Shown here: piece by piece, positions 1 through 9,195 of the stretch
Position numbering within the stretch: position 1 is the stretch's first letter
How the letters are laid out: the number at the start of each line of letters is the position of its first letter
Source of the DNA: JANXSF01 sp043745195
GTDB lineage: Bacteria > Acidobacteriota > Terriglobia > Bryobacterales > Bryobacteraceae
Length of the DNA: 29,233 bases
Assembly: GCA_043745195.1 (NCBI GenBank)
Contig: JAYTTF010000075.1
Span: forward strand, 1 to 29,233
Direction of reading: 5' to 3'
Translations under genes and position numbers: made by a program
Notes under the pieces: model-generated
Database searches by the model: none
What the model saw: the letters and a program-made list of their open reading frames with translations, nothing else
Told to the model about the DNA's origin: nothing

Positions 1-44
1 ATCGCATCCCCGAATGGGTTATCCTCGATAGAGCGAAAGCCCCA

Positions 45-86
45 AAAGTGTAACCTATGTCAATGGACTAAAGTGTTACCCATGTC
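45..86. repeat. Pair of direct repeats resembling an IS end
   Basis: Two near-identical 17-base direct repeats, AAAGTGTAACCTATGTC (45-61) and AAAGTGTTACCCATGTC (70-86), lie 25 bases apart and differ at two positions. Multiple short repeats of the GTGTNACC-ATGTC kind are typical of the ends of IS21- and IS481-type insertion sequences. No transposase is visible in the window, so this is either the edge of an element lying to the left or a remnant. The rest of bases 1-295 holds no gene I can support. Confidence 0.4.
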
Positions 87-295
87 TCCGACCGCGCAGC
101 CGCGCATGCCGCGCATGCCACTGCCTTGGATAAATAATAACTTAGCAAAGTGCCGAGTGCCCCAGAATCCTCCGATTCCATCGGCTCCCAGTGAGTGGTT
201 GTGTCACTCAAATGGCTCTATCATGTCATCTCAACTGCCGTTTCTAGGCGTATACAATGTACACGCATTGTTGGCGCGATGCAGCCGCCTTCGCT

Positions 296-3200
296 TTACC
301 AGTAGACTTTCAGAGCCACCTGCATTGTCCGCGGTTCATTTGCCTGGCTGGTTACTTGGCCAAAGTTAATGGAATCCAAGTTCGAGTTTGGATTGGCGAA
401 TATGACGCGGTTGAACAAGTTGAATGCTTCTCCCCGGAAATCCACCTTAATGTTTTCGTGAATAATAAATGTTTTTGCTACGCTCACATTTTCCGACTTC
501 CCGAAGAATCCGCGTACTTTTGGATTGTACCGGGTGGCATTGCCAAAGCTGGCGGTTGGCTGCACAGGAAACTCAAGTTTTGTCTTGTAGAAGCTGTCCG
601 CACCAGGATCAAAACGATCCCCACGTGTGGGTACGCGCCAATTTGTATAGCTATCCACCAGCGGCCGCGTAATGCCGTTGAAGATTGGCAAAGGGTTGTT
701 GCGGGTTAAAGCCAACGGTGCGCCGCTGTTATAAACCTGAATTCCAGCAATGCGCCAACCGCCGATGGCTTGGCTCATGAATCCTTTTGTGAACCAGCGT
801 TGACCTTTGCCAAATGGCAAGTTGTAGATGGTGGAAAACTTTAGAGTATGGGTGCGGTCATACTGTCCAATGGACTTTTCCAAACGGCGATTGTACTGAT
901 CCATAGCTGAAGTTGCCGAGTTGGCGAAGTAAGTATCGGAATCGGTTAGTAACTTCGAGAAAGCATAACTCCACTGACCGGTAACTGATTTGGAAAAGCG
1001 GCTATTGGCCTTCAGCAGGAAAGCGTGATAGCTTGAATGTCCGCTCTTGTCCCCGTTCTGGCCTCCAGTGGCGATAGTTGAATACTGTGGAAACGGCCGC
1101 AGGGACTGATTCACGGTACGCAATGATTGCGTCGCAAAACTAGGGTATGGCGGCAGAAAACCAGCAGCCCTGGCAGCTGCGGAGTTGATGTCAGACCGCA
1201 GCAGGTTCAGCGCTTGTGTTGCGCCATACTGGGCAACCATATTATTCAAAATCGCGGTAGGCATCTGGTTGTAATTCAAAATGCCGGATTGCAGATGGGC
1301 TCCAGCCGATGCGTTGTAACCTGCTTCAAGAATTGTGGTTGATGTTAATTGACGCTGTAAGTTGAACGTCCAGGACCAAGTCTCAGGTGCGCGAGTGGCA
1401 TCTTGCCCTTGCCACCAATCAACGGTGTTGCCATTGGAAAAAGAAGGATCGATCGCCGGCGGTAACCTATAAGCGGGAAGTCCCGCATCCAACTTAAAGG
1501 TAGGAGTTACGCCTTGGCTGGAATTATCAAACTGATACTGCCCAATGAATCCGGCGAAATGGCCGCTTCCTTGAACCGCTGTGATACGGGAAAAGCTGCG
1601 TCCCAATCCAACGCGTATGGTGGTCTTTTTATCCACCGCATAAGCCGCACCAAGACGGGGGCCAATGCCGCCGTACCAACCTGGAACCAGGCTGCGAGTA
1701 TTCTCGCGACCAGTGCCGAATCCTGCGAACCAGAGCGCGCCAAGACGACCGTCGGCACCGGGATTGGGGCGCGTGGGATTGAAATCGGAATACTCATCTT
1801 TCAGGTTTGTAGGCGGCTGAGTAAAATCGTAACGCAGGCCAAAGTTCACAGTCAGCTTTCGAGACACACGCCAATCGTCCTGCGCGTAGAAGCCGAAGTA
1901 CGGATACTTCTGCGTTACTTGGCGAATGGTTTCTGTGCGTCCAAGATAGGCGTCGCCCAGCAGGAACGATGCAAAGGAACTGCCGCCGCTGGCTGGGAAC
2001 ACGGGGGAACCAGGAATGCTGGTGGACAGGAAGTTGAAATCAGCACGACCAGCAATATCCTGCTGTCCGAAGCCATTCGCGTTTTGGTTCTGATGATGGA
2101 AGCCAAACTTGAAAGTATGCGATTGGCGAATGTAGCTAAGATCGTTCTTTAATCCCCAGCCTGGCTGATCGGTTCCGTTGAAGGATGCCGAACCCCAACC
2201 GGTGAACTCAGTGAAGTTGATGGACGGGAAGTTCTGATTGCAATCCACTGCGTTTTTAATACAGACCTTGTCTTTCCAATTTTTATCCACATTGATGGAG
2301 TAAGCGTTTTTTGTAAATGTATTGGCGGAAAAGGAAACGTGATTGATCATCCGTGAGGAGATGGTCCAATCATGTGCAACTCGATAGGCAGCGGTGTCCC
2401 AGGCCGTGAGGGATCCGTTCCACAACGGTTCAGGTAAACCTGGAACCACATCCGCAGGCTTATTCCGGAAGCTGGTGGCATTCCACAGAAAACTGACGCG
2501 ATGCTTGGAGCCAAACAACTGGTCTCCTTTTGCGCTCCACTTATTCGTCGGCGAAATCAGCGTGCCACCATTTACAAGGTAGTTGTTGTTGACGTAGCCG
2601 CGAGTGCCAGGAGCCGCCCCACGATTAGGCGTAACCACTTTGGCGAAGTTGGCGATGTTCATTGCAGTTGTGGAAAATCGGTTTGCAGGAATCTGATTAT
2701 TCGGAAAAATATCGCGTACGGAACCTGCACCGGTTGCGGCAGGGCGGGTTGTACCTGGATCGTAAATCGGGATCAACTTACTCGTCTGATCCACCCACTT
2801 GCTAAAATCGCCAGCGTACATTTCAGGAGTCGGAACGGAAAGGATAGCTCCATTGCTGCCTACGCGATTGCGAAACCCTTCATAGGCAATGAAGAAGAAA
2901 CTGCGGTTGCGGCCATTGTAGACTTTGGGAATCCAAATAGGTCCGGAAACAGTAAAGCCGAAATCGTTTTGCCGGTAGACGTTCTTCGTGCGCGCGAAAA
3001 AACTGCGGGCGTCTAAATAATCGTTGCGAAGGAAGTCATAAGCCGAACCATGGAACTTATTGGTGCCTGACTTAGATGCGAAGGTCATCACACCGCCGGC
3101 AGCCTGCCCATACTCCGCTTTGAAGCCGTTGGTATCAACCGTAAATTCTGTGAGCGATTCCAGCGAAGGAGTGTTTAACGCGGCCTCTGCCGTATCGCCA

Positions 3201-3781
3201 GAGCGATTGGTGCCAACAGAGTGCCCGTCAAGAGTAGCGTCCCAAGCAGCCACTTGGCCACCGCCAAGCGATAGAGACTGGCCCGAACCCTGCGCTTCAG
3301 GAACCACCGCCACCAGGTTGAACGGACTTCGCATTGTTCCTGCAACCTGCAATGGCAATTCATCCACCATTTTGTTCTCCACTTGGGTTGACACCTTTGC
3401 ATCGTCGGTTTGAACCGCAGCGGCAGAGGCAGTAACTTCGATCTGTTCACTTACTTGGCCAAGCTGTAATTGCGCATCGACTCGCGCGGTGCTGGCAGCG
3501 GAGACTATGATATTTTGGCGAACGAATCGTTTGAAGCCTGCAGCGGTGATGTCCACACGATAGTTGCCTGGAAGTAAGTTAGGCAAACTGAACTCGCCGG
3601 AATTAGTCGCAGTGGACTTCACGGTCGCGTTGGTATCGCGATTGACCAGGACAAGTTCGGCACTGGCAATGGCGGCACCCGTAGGGTCGGTGACAACACC
3701 AATGATGCTGCCACGTTCGGTTTGCGCTGTTACGCTGAGCGCAACGATAGATAAGAGAGCAAAGTTCTTTAGAGTATGCAT
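296..3781 (-). CDS. Oar-like TonB-dependent receptor (receptor 1)
   Basis: A 1161-residue outer-membrane protein. A signal peptide (about residues 1-19, ending VTAQ) is followed by a carboxypeptidase-regulatory-like/Cna-B-like domain (about 22-105, GVVTDPTGAAI then an LPGNYRVDITAAGFKR stretch), a plug region (about 125-250, including SGTNKFHGSAYDFLRND) and a long beta-barrel. It ends in the aromatic residue W, as barrel proteins recognised by the BAM machinery usually do. This layout is that of Oar-type receptors, which are greatly expanded in Acidobacteriota and are presumed to import oligosaccharides, peptides or chelates with TonB energy; the substrate cannot be read from sequence. The ATG at 3781 follows an AAGGGG ribosome-binding site. 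Receptor 2 downstream is a close paralogue, sharing for example an FFF-x2-YEGFRNR block and an EMY-x-GDF block. Confidence 0.93.
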   Translation of the reverse strand: MHTLKNFALLSIVALSVTAQTERGSIIGVVTDPTGAAIASAELVLVNRDTNATVKSTATNSGEFSLPNLLPGNYRVDITAAGFKRFVRQNIIVSAASTARVDAQLQLGQVSEQIEVTASAAAVQTDDAKVSTQVENKMVDELPLQVAGTMRSPFNLVAVVPEAQGSGQSLSLGGGQVAAWDATLDGHSVGTNRSGDTAEAALNTPSLESLTEFTVDTNGFKAEYGQAAGGVMTFASKSGTNKFHGSAYDFLRNDYLDARSFFARTKNVYRQNDFGFTVSGPIWIPKVYNGRNRSFFFIAYEGFRNRVGSNGAILSVPTPEMYAGDFSKWVDQTSKLIPIYDPGTTRPAATGAGSVRDIFPNNQIPANRFSTTAMNIANFAKVVTPNRGAAPGTRGYVNNNYLVNGGTLISPTNKWSAKGDQLFGSKHRVSFLWNATSFRNKPADVVPGLPEPLWNGSLTAWDTAAYRVAHDWTISSRMINHVSFSANTFTKNAYSINVDKNWKDKVCIKNAVDCNQNFPSINFTEFTGWGSASFNGTDQPGWGLKNDLSYIRQSHTFKFGFHHQNQNANGFGQQDIAGRADFNFLSTSIPGSPVFPASGGSSFASFLLGDAYLGRTETIRQVTQKYPYFGFYAQDDWRVSRKLTVNFGLRYDFTQPPTNLKDEYSDFNPTRPNPGADGRLGALWFAGFGTGRENTRSLVPGWYGGIGPRLGAAYAVDKKTTIRVGLGRSFSRITAVQGSGHFAGFIGQYQFDNSSQGVTPTFKLDAGLPAYRLPPAIDPSFSNGNTVDWWQGQDATRAPETWSWTFNLQRQLTSTTILEAGYNASAGAHLQSGILNYNQMPTAILNNMVAQYGATQALNLLRSDINSAAARAAGFLPPYPSFATQSLRTVNQSLRPFPQYSTIATGGQNGDKSGHSSYHAFLLKANSRFSKSVTGQWSYAFSKLLTDSDTYFANSATSAMDQYNRRLEKSIGQYDRTHTLKFSTIYNLPFGKGQRWFTKGFMSQAIGGWRIAGIQVYNSGAPLALTRNNPLPIFNGITRPLVDSYTNWRVPTRGDRFDPGADSFYKTKLEFPVQPTASFGNATRYNPKVRGFFGKSENVSVAKTFIIHENIKVDFRGEAFNLFNRVIFANPNSNLDSINFGQVTSQANEPRTMQVALKVYW

Positions 3782-4397
3782 GGAGCCCCTTTACTTCAAC
3801 GATATGCCGATAGTTTTATCACATTCCGATGTGGATAGGCAATGTTCGAGGAGCTTCCTAGTTCTACAGTCATATATCCCGTGTATGTACGTCGCCGTTG
3901 CTGTTTTTCCAAGACGACAAAATCACGAAGAACCTGACGTTGAGCGCCGTCGCGCGTTGGGAGCCTTACTTACCGTTTAATTACCATCTCATTTTGCGGG
4001 AACATGGTTTGTGCCCCAGTTGGACAACTACCACCGTTCAGCATTCCTGCCCAAGGACACGCGATTATATCGCCGAAAGCGAATTGGGCCCATTGGACTT
4101 TATTTAAGTACGCGTATATCCGACCTGAATCAGGCGGGCAGTTGATCGTCGATGTGGATAGTCAACGCGGATCAGGAGTCGGGTCTGGACGATTTTTGAC
4201 GAACTTCATTTGGCCGGGGTAGACGTTGCTGCTGTGGCAATTGGATCAATTCAACCGGGCCATTGCGCCTCATGCTTTGGGCGGCCTGCCATACCGTCCC
4301 CGAGACCACTGATTTGAGAAGAAACTTTCGTGTTTGTTCTTGCCTTCCTATTATTTTAGTTCTGTGATACGCTTTAAGCCGAAAAAGGAGAACTGTT
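3782..4397. other. Intergenic region between divergent receptor 1 and the SIR2 remnant
   Basis: No gene could be supported across this 616-base stretch on either strand; the short open frames lack ribosome-binding sites and recognisable motifs. The sequence GATGTGGATAG occurs twice (near 3828 and 4150). A TATTAT -10-like box lies near 4350, upstream of the SIR2-like remnant, with a poor -35 match. Confidence 0.4.
3815..3842 (-). promoter_or_regulatory. Putative promoter of receptor 1 with an embedded palindrome
   Basis: On the minus strand, TTGCCT (3837-3842) and GATAAA (3815-3820) are separated by 16 bases, about 35 bases before the receptor ATG. The inverted repeat TATCACAT-TCCG-ATGTGGATA (plus strand 3817-3837, one bulged base) fills the spacer, a position suited to an operator. 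A similar GTGTGATAAAG lies about 30 bases before receptor 2. Confidence 0.4.
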
Positions 4398-4400
4398 CTG
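4385..4400 (+). promoter_or_regulatory. Strong ribosome-binding site before a CTG start
   Basis: AAGGAG (4385-4390) is followed after 7 bases by CTG (4398-4400), which is in frame with the SIR2-like remnant and separated from it by no stop. The spacing is ideal for initiation. Either CTG is used as a rare start, or an original ATG or other start has mutated. The alternative TTG at 4452 has no comparable site. Confidence 0.45.
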
Positions 4401-4835
4401 CAAACAAATCGCAAAAAACCTAATTTCTCTAATCGTACGCATTCTGGAGCCTTGGGTGAAATAGCGGAAGCAATAGCCGTTCACCGAGAAGTAGCATTTG
4501 TTGGGGCTGGGGTAAGCTCCACAGTAGGCCTAAAGACTTGGAAGGACCTTCTAACTCTATTGAAAACGGCTGAAGAAAACTTTAAGGGCACTGACGATCT
4601 GAGGAAAATTCAAGAAGTCTTGGAAGCCGGAGATCTTACTCTAGATTCAATACTGGACAGAATTAGGAAAGATGATTTTGCCCTAGTCAGCTCAGTCTCT
4701 TCATCGCGACACGGCAAGCTGGTTGCGGCGGAAGACTGCGCAGGCTCCAATGCTCGCCGCCTCCACTGCCAACATCACGAACTACAGCCAAACGTTCCTG
4801 CCCGGCGTCACCCACCATTTCCACACACGCAATGA
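4398..4835 (+). pseudogene. Truncated SIR2-family NAD-binding protein remnant
   Basis: The first 95-100 residues look like the start of a SIR2-like domain. A helix carrying EAIAVHREVAFVGAGVSS includes the GAGxS NAD-binding motif, followed by a Trp-containing KTWKDLLTLL segment, as in the SIR2 domains of bacterial defence proteins. The expected downstream NAD-binding and catalytic part (typically 200 or more further residues) is missing. After about position 4690 the frame turns into low-quality sequence rich in Arg, His and Pro and stops at 4835. I therefore read it as a gene broken by deletion or recombination. The likely original start is the CTG at 4398, judged by its ribosome-binding site; TTG at 4452 is the alternative. 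It stands alone between two TonB receptors with no defence partner beside it. A small functional protein cannot be excluded. Confidence 0.55.
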
Positions 4836-4975
4836 GACAAATATCCTTGCAGGAGTAGGGACGCTTCGTTGAACTGCATCCGGATGAAGCAAACGCTGAA
4901 ATCACCCGTCTGGTGTTTGGTCTGGCAATCTTCAGGGAAAGTCTAATTAGAACCAAAGCAACTGTATATTGTTAG
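4750..4975 (+). pseudogene. Coding-like scraps of unknown origin
   Basis: Two short open stretches in different frames read like real protein. The first runs from the ATG at 4750 and contains NITNYSQTFLPGVTHHFHT, stopping at 4875. The second, 4859-4975, contains RFVELHPDEANAEITRL and stops at TAG 4973-4975, overlapping the end of receptor 2 on the other strand. A single frameshift near 4860 would join them. I do not recognise the family. They may be the remains of one gene, possibly the lost continuation of the SIR2-like protein or an unrelated neighbour brought in by recombination. Confidence 0.25.
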
Positions 4976-7900
4976 AACACCACTTTGGCACCAAATTGCA
5001 TCTTCCGAGGCTCATTGCCCTGGCTTCGGATGATACCGAATGTGGCGGAAGTCACCGTGGAATCGGGTCCCCCCATCCGAACACGATTGGCGATGTTGAA
5101 GGCCTCCATTCGAAAAGTGAACTTTACCTTTTCGGTAATATCAATGTTTTTTGCCAGGGAGAAGTTTTCGTTCAGATTCCAAGGTGAGCGAGACTTCGGA
5201 TTGTTCTTAGAGGCGTTGCCGATACCCCCGTTCAATTGGGCCTGGGTCAGCTTCTTGCCGTCAGGGCCAACCTGGAATTTGCTTGCATCCCACCACACGT
5301 CTTTGAAAGGATCGAATTTGTCTCCAGAAACGGGGGCCCGCCAGCCTTCATAGGAATTGATGAAAACGCGGTTCCCCGCTCCGCCGGGAATAGAACTGAA
5401 CCCTGGTCCAACGCTAAGAGGCGTTCCCGAAGCGTATTCCATGAACCCCGATAGACTCCAGCCGCCCAGAATTGTATTCTGCAAACCGGTCATATTGAAA
5501 TGTCTTCCACGACCGAAAGGTAGCTCGAAACTGAATGCCTGGCGGATGACGTGAGTCTGATCATCCCAACTAAGAGCTTTTTGCAATTTGCGATTATAGT
5601 GATCAATACTATCGCGGCCCACAGTAACAGCACTATCCGCGTTGGAGAATAACTTCGATAATACGTAACTGGTCAAAAGAGTCAAACCGGAAGAGTAGCG
5701 TTTGTCGAGTTTGACAATCATAGCGTTGTAAGTTGAGTCCCCTGTGCGCTCGCCTACTGAGGATGGTTGGCCGCCGCTGGTGGCAACATCCCCATAGTGC
5801 GGGAATGGCTTCAGTGATTGTGCAACACTCCCATTGAAGCCAACATAGGGCGGCTTCAAGCCTGCGGCTACTGCGGCAGGCGAAGTAATGCCGGCTAGCA
5901 AAAGGTCTCGCCCATACTGCGCAAAGTATTTGGGATCCATCTGATTGATGTTGAGGATAGAAGAAGAAAGGTGTAAGCCGCGGGTGCCGGTGTAACCAAC
6001 GCTGGCGACAAAGTTCTTGGGCAACTGCCTTTGAATATCCAGGTTCCAGCTATAGAATTCGGGAGGACGACCGGAGTCGTTTTTTTGCCAGAAGTAAGTT
6101 GTGCCGCCCAGGTCGGTGGCCGGCCCACGGAAAGGCGGCGCAGTCCAGGCGGGGAGACCAGCGTCAAGATTGAAATAAGTAAATGCCGGTAGATTGCCTG
6201 TCCCGAATGTACTATTCAAGATCAACCCCTGAAAATGAGTACTGCCGCCGGTGGTCTTGATTGCCCCGTAGGATTTACCGCCGAAGGCTCGGATAACAGT
6301 GCCTGGCTTAGCTTGATAGGCGATTCCGACGCGCGGAGAAAAGGCCTTCTTGTAAGTATCGAATGGGTGCGCCTGCCCATTGCACTCCTTGCAACTGCCC
6401 GTATAGACAGTTGAGCCTTTCAATCCGCCGACAACGGGATTGGGAACAGACGGATCAAAATTCATGAACCCTGCTGGTTCCCCATAGCTGCCGAAATCAG
6501 ACCAATCCTTCACGTTAAGTACCGCGCCGCCGCCAATGGGTCCGGTGTACTCCCAACGAAGACCAAGATTCAATGTCAGCTTCTTAGTTACACGCCAATC
6601 ATCCTGGAAAAACCCACCGTAATACTTCCAGGTTTGGATAACAGCGCGAGGTGTTTCCAAACCCCAGTTCGTTGCCTGGCCAAGCAGGAAGGACGCGAAG
6701 CCATTTCCGGTAAGGCCAGTGGTGTCGCCAGGAAGTGTGGTGGGACCGGTACCGAAATCAAAGCTGCCATTGGGCCGATGCTGGCCCCCACCCCACCATT
6801 CATCCTTCGTGTAGAAGAACCCGGTTTTCAATGTGTGCGAGCCTTTGACAATTGTAAGGTCGTTTGTAATTGTGAGATCGCGGCCGCGGTCGAATCCCCA
6901 GGAAGAACCGCTCCAGCCAGTGTATCCGCCCATCGTGATTGCGGTCAGGGCACGATCGGGGCCGGGTGTATTTTTGAGGCCAATTTTTTCTGCCCACTTG
7001 GCATTCGGATCTATCGAATTAATAGTGGTCAAACCGCCCGCCTCGCGTTGGTAATTGACCCGGAGGCTATTCAGGATGCGGGCGCTAACGGTGCGGTCCC
7101 AGGAGAAACGACCGGAAGCATTTTTGCGGTACCACACAGAACCTCCGTTGAAAGGAACAGGTAGGCCTGGAGGGCCGTCAGGACCGAAGTCGTCATCCTT
7201 GGTTCCATTCATATACAGAAACGAAAATTTGTTGGCGATGTTTAACTGATGGTCACCCCGAATACTAAATTTGTTCCACGGAGAGATATTGGTTCCTTTG
7301 TCACGGAAGTAGTTGCGGTTGATGGGGGAGCCCGCTACGTTGGGCAGCATTTCGGCCGGACGCAAGGCAATGTACTTACTTGCGACACTGCTAAACCGGC
7401 CTTTCGGAATTGCGTTGTTGGCGAAGGGTAGACGGTTATAGGTGCGGCCATCGGCGTTCAAAACAGTAGTAGCCGGATCGTAAATGGGCATTAACTGGGT
7501 TGTGCCATTCGCGTTGGTGCGGACGAAGTTACGGAAGTCGCCTTCATACATTTCGGTCAGCGGAACAGTGCTGAAGCTTGGAGTATTTCCACTCCGATTG
7601 CGAAACCCTTCATAGCTTGCGAAGAAGAATGTTTTATTGCGGCCGTTATAGACTTTTGGAATCGCCACTGGACCACCAACGGTAAAGCCGAAATCGCTCT
7701 GCTTCAGCACTGGGGCGCTTTGCGCAAAGAAGCCGCGTGCATCGGTGGCGTTGTTGCGAAGGAATTCAAACGCATTGCCGTGGAACTGGTTGCCACCCGC
7801 TTTTGTAACGAAGCTGATCTGTCCCATTGCTCGCCCGTATTCGGCTTTCATGCCTGCGCTTTCCACGGTAAATTCGGCTATCGCATCAACAGGGACTGAA

Positions 7901-8496
7901 CTGATTGGGGCGCGTTCCGTCTGATACTGTGTGGATGCACTGGTGAGTGATGTTCCGTCCATGCTCATTTCCCAACCGGAGCCTTGCGCGCCACCAATTC
8001 GGAAGCCATTGGCAGTCTTTACTTCAGGGGCTATTATTGCAAGATTAAAAACATTGCGGATCTGGCCAGCGACAACCAGGGGCAGATCCTCAATTAGTTT
8101 TGTTGTGAGGTTAGTTGCTACTCGAGTGGACTCTGTTTCAAGCGAAGTGGCCTGCGCCTGAACTTGCACAGACTCCGTTAATGTTCCGATTTCGACTGCG
8201 AAATCGAGGCGCAGAGTGCTGCCGGAAGTTACTTCCACCTTGGAGCTTATTGAGCGTTTAAAGCCTGCGGATTCCACCGTCACACGATAAATACCAATGG
8301 TTAGGGCTGGGAGCGTGTAATCCCCGGAATCTGTCGTTGAAGTTTCAGCAACGGTATTTGTTGAGAGTTGTGTGGCAGTGACCTTGGCACCGGCAACCGC
8401 CGCCCCGCTGGGGTCCTTTACAATTCCGGTTAGCGATCCTCTATCCAATTGCGCAAACAATGGCAAGGTAAGAAAGGCAAGCAACAAGCATCGCAT
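4972..8496 (-). CDS. Oar-like TonB-dependent receptor (receptor 2)
   Basis: A 1174-residue outer-membrane receptor with the same plan as receptor 1. The signal peptide (about 1-15, ending LFAQ) precedes a carboxypeptidase-regulatory-like domain (GIVKDPSGAAVAGAKV, then GIYRVTVESAGFKRS), a plug (about 130-245) containing KAGGNQFHGNAFEFLRNN, and a barrel ending in F. The ATG at 8496 follows an AGGAG site 9 bases upstream. A GTGTGATAAAG motif lies about 30 bases before the start, like that of receptor 1. Shared block order and motifs make the two receptors likely products of an old duplication, later separated by the SIR2-like remnant. The substrate is unknown. Confidence 0.93.
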   Translation of the reverse strand: MRCLLLAFLTLPLFAQLDRGSLTGIVKDPSGAAVAGAKVTATQLSTNTVAETSTTDSGDYTLPALTIGIYRVTVESAGFKRSISSKVEVTSGSTLRLDFAVEIGTLTESVQVQAQATSLETESTRVATNLTTKLIEDLPLVVAGQIRNVFNLAIIAPEVKTANGFRIGGAQGSGWEMSMDGTSLTSASTQYQTERAPISSVPVDAIAEFTVESAGMKAEYGRAMGQISFVTKAGGNQFHGNAFEFLRNNATDARGFFAQSAPVLKQSDFGFTVGGPVAIPKVYNGRNKTFFFASYEGFRNRSGNTPSFSTVPLTEMYEGDFRNFVRTNANGTTQLMPIYDPATTVLNADGRTYNRLPFANNAIPKGRFSSVASKYIALRPAEMLPNVAGSPINRNYFRDKGTNISPWNKFSIRGDHQLNIANKFSFLYMNGTKDDDFGPDGPPGLPVPFNGGSVWYRKNASGRFSWDRTVSARILNSLRVNYQREAGGLTTINSIDPNAKWAEKIGLKNTPGPDRALTAITMGGYTGWSGSSWGFDRGRDLTITNDLTIVKGSHTLKTGFFYTKDEWWGGGQHRPNGSFDFGTGPTTLPGDTTGLTGNGFASFLLGQATNWGLETPRAVIQTWKYYGGFFQDDWRVTKKLTLNLGLRWEYTGPIGGGAVLNVKDWSDFGSYGEPAGFMNFDPSVPNPVVGGLKGSTVYTGSCKECNGQAHPFDTYKKAFSPRVGIAYQAKPGTVIRAFGGKSYGAIKTTGGSTHFQGLILNSTFGTGNLPAFTYFNLDAGLPAWTAPPFRGPATDLGGTTYFWQKNDSGRPPEFYSWNLDIQRQLPKNFVASVGYTGTRGLHLSSSILNINQMDPKYFAQYGRDLLLAGITSPAAVAAGLKPPYVGFNGSVAQSLKPFPHYGDVATSGGQPSSVGERTGDSTYNAMIVKLDKRYSSGLTLLTSYVLSKLFSNADSAVTVGRDSIDHYNRKLQKALSWDDQTHVIRQAFSFELPFGRGRHFNMTGLQNTILGGWSLSGFMEYASGTPLSVGPGFSSIPGGAGNRVFINSYEGWRAPVSGDKFDPFKDVWWDASKFQVGPDGKKLTQAQLNGGIGNASKNNPKSRSPWNLNENFSLAKNIDITEKVKFTFRMEAFNIANRVRMGGPDSTVTSATFGIIRSQGNEPRKMQFGAKVVF

Positions 8497-9195
8497 AGAG
8501 AAGTTCTCCTAAGATTCGTCATACTTTATCACACTCTTGTTTCGAATTTTTTTGTCTGGTTTACAATGTATCTGGCGTAGAACTTTACAGCTATTTGGTG
8601 TACCGGCGAGCCAGACGCGAAGGCCCGGGGGGCCATTGCGCAAACCTGTCGTGATTCAAGATCTGAATGCAATCCATTTTCGCAACCCTGAAACATGGCA
8701 AATTCAGAACCCGCAGAATCGAGCGTTGTTGCAACGTCGCTTGGTACGGCTCAATGGCCGCGGACCCTGCGCTACTAGGCAGGGGTTTGAAACCAGACTG
8801 GATGGCTGGACCCACGTCTCAAATCGAGGTAGAGCGTTCATAAGAACCAGAAACCCGTGCATTCCAGTGCCCCAAACCATGGTCGGCGGAGGGTACCCAT
8901 TCGAGCAGGCTGCGAGATGAGGGTAGAGTAGCGTACAGGATGGTGTGCGGGAACGAGGGTTTCGCAAGGGAGAAGGTGGAACGCGACCGATCCAGTTAGC
9001 TTCGTTTCAACAGGTATTTCAACCATTTCATTTCCTGTCGATTGGTTTGGGGATTCATGGTCCTCAGTTAGCCACGTTGAAGCTGCCCGCAACCTCGCCG
9101 CATGCGATCCAGACGACGAGCGTTTGCTCAGTCCATTTTCGAAACGTACTCGCACGGGGAGCGATTATAGAGGCAATCGTCGGTAAGACTTGTCG
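8497..9195. other. 700-base region without a recognisable gene
   Basis: Several overlapping open frames of 60-130 codons occur on both strands. None has a convincing ribosome-binding site, domain motif or natural amino-acid mix, and they contradict one another. The first 50 bases carry the receptor 2 promoter region. I saw no tRNA, no RNase P or tmRNA hallmark sequences, and no clear terminator. It could be a decayed gene or insertion. Confidence 0.4.

Noticed and set aside
249..265. Quasi-palindrome CGTATACAATGTACACG downstream of receptor 1
   Set aside because: The arms are imperfect, it lies after a stop codon with no promoter nearby, and it lacks a T-run for a terminator.
1514..2152. Plus-strand open frame of 212 codons inside receptor 1
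   Set aside because: It is antisense to a clear TonB-receptor barrel and has no motif or ribosome-binding site.
4172..4414. Minus-strand open frame of 80 codons before the SIR2 remnant
   Set aside because: Arg/Gln-rich composition, no ribosome-binding site and no recognisable motif.
6634..7164. Plus-strand open frame of 176 codons inside receptor 2
   Set aside because: Antisense shadow of the barrel-coding sequence.
8838..9155. Minus-strand open frame of 105 codons in the 700-base gap
   Set aside because: Unnatural composition, with overlapping frames on both strands equally plausible and no start signal.
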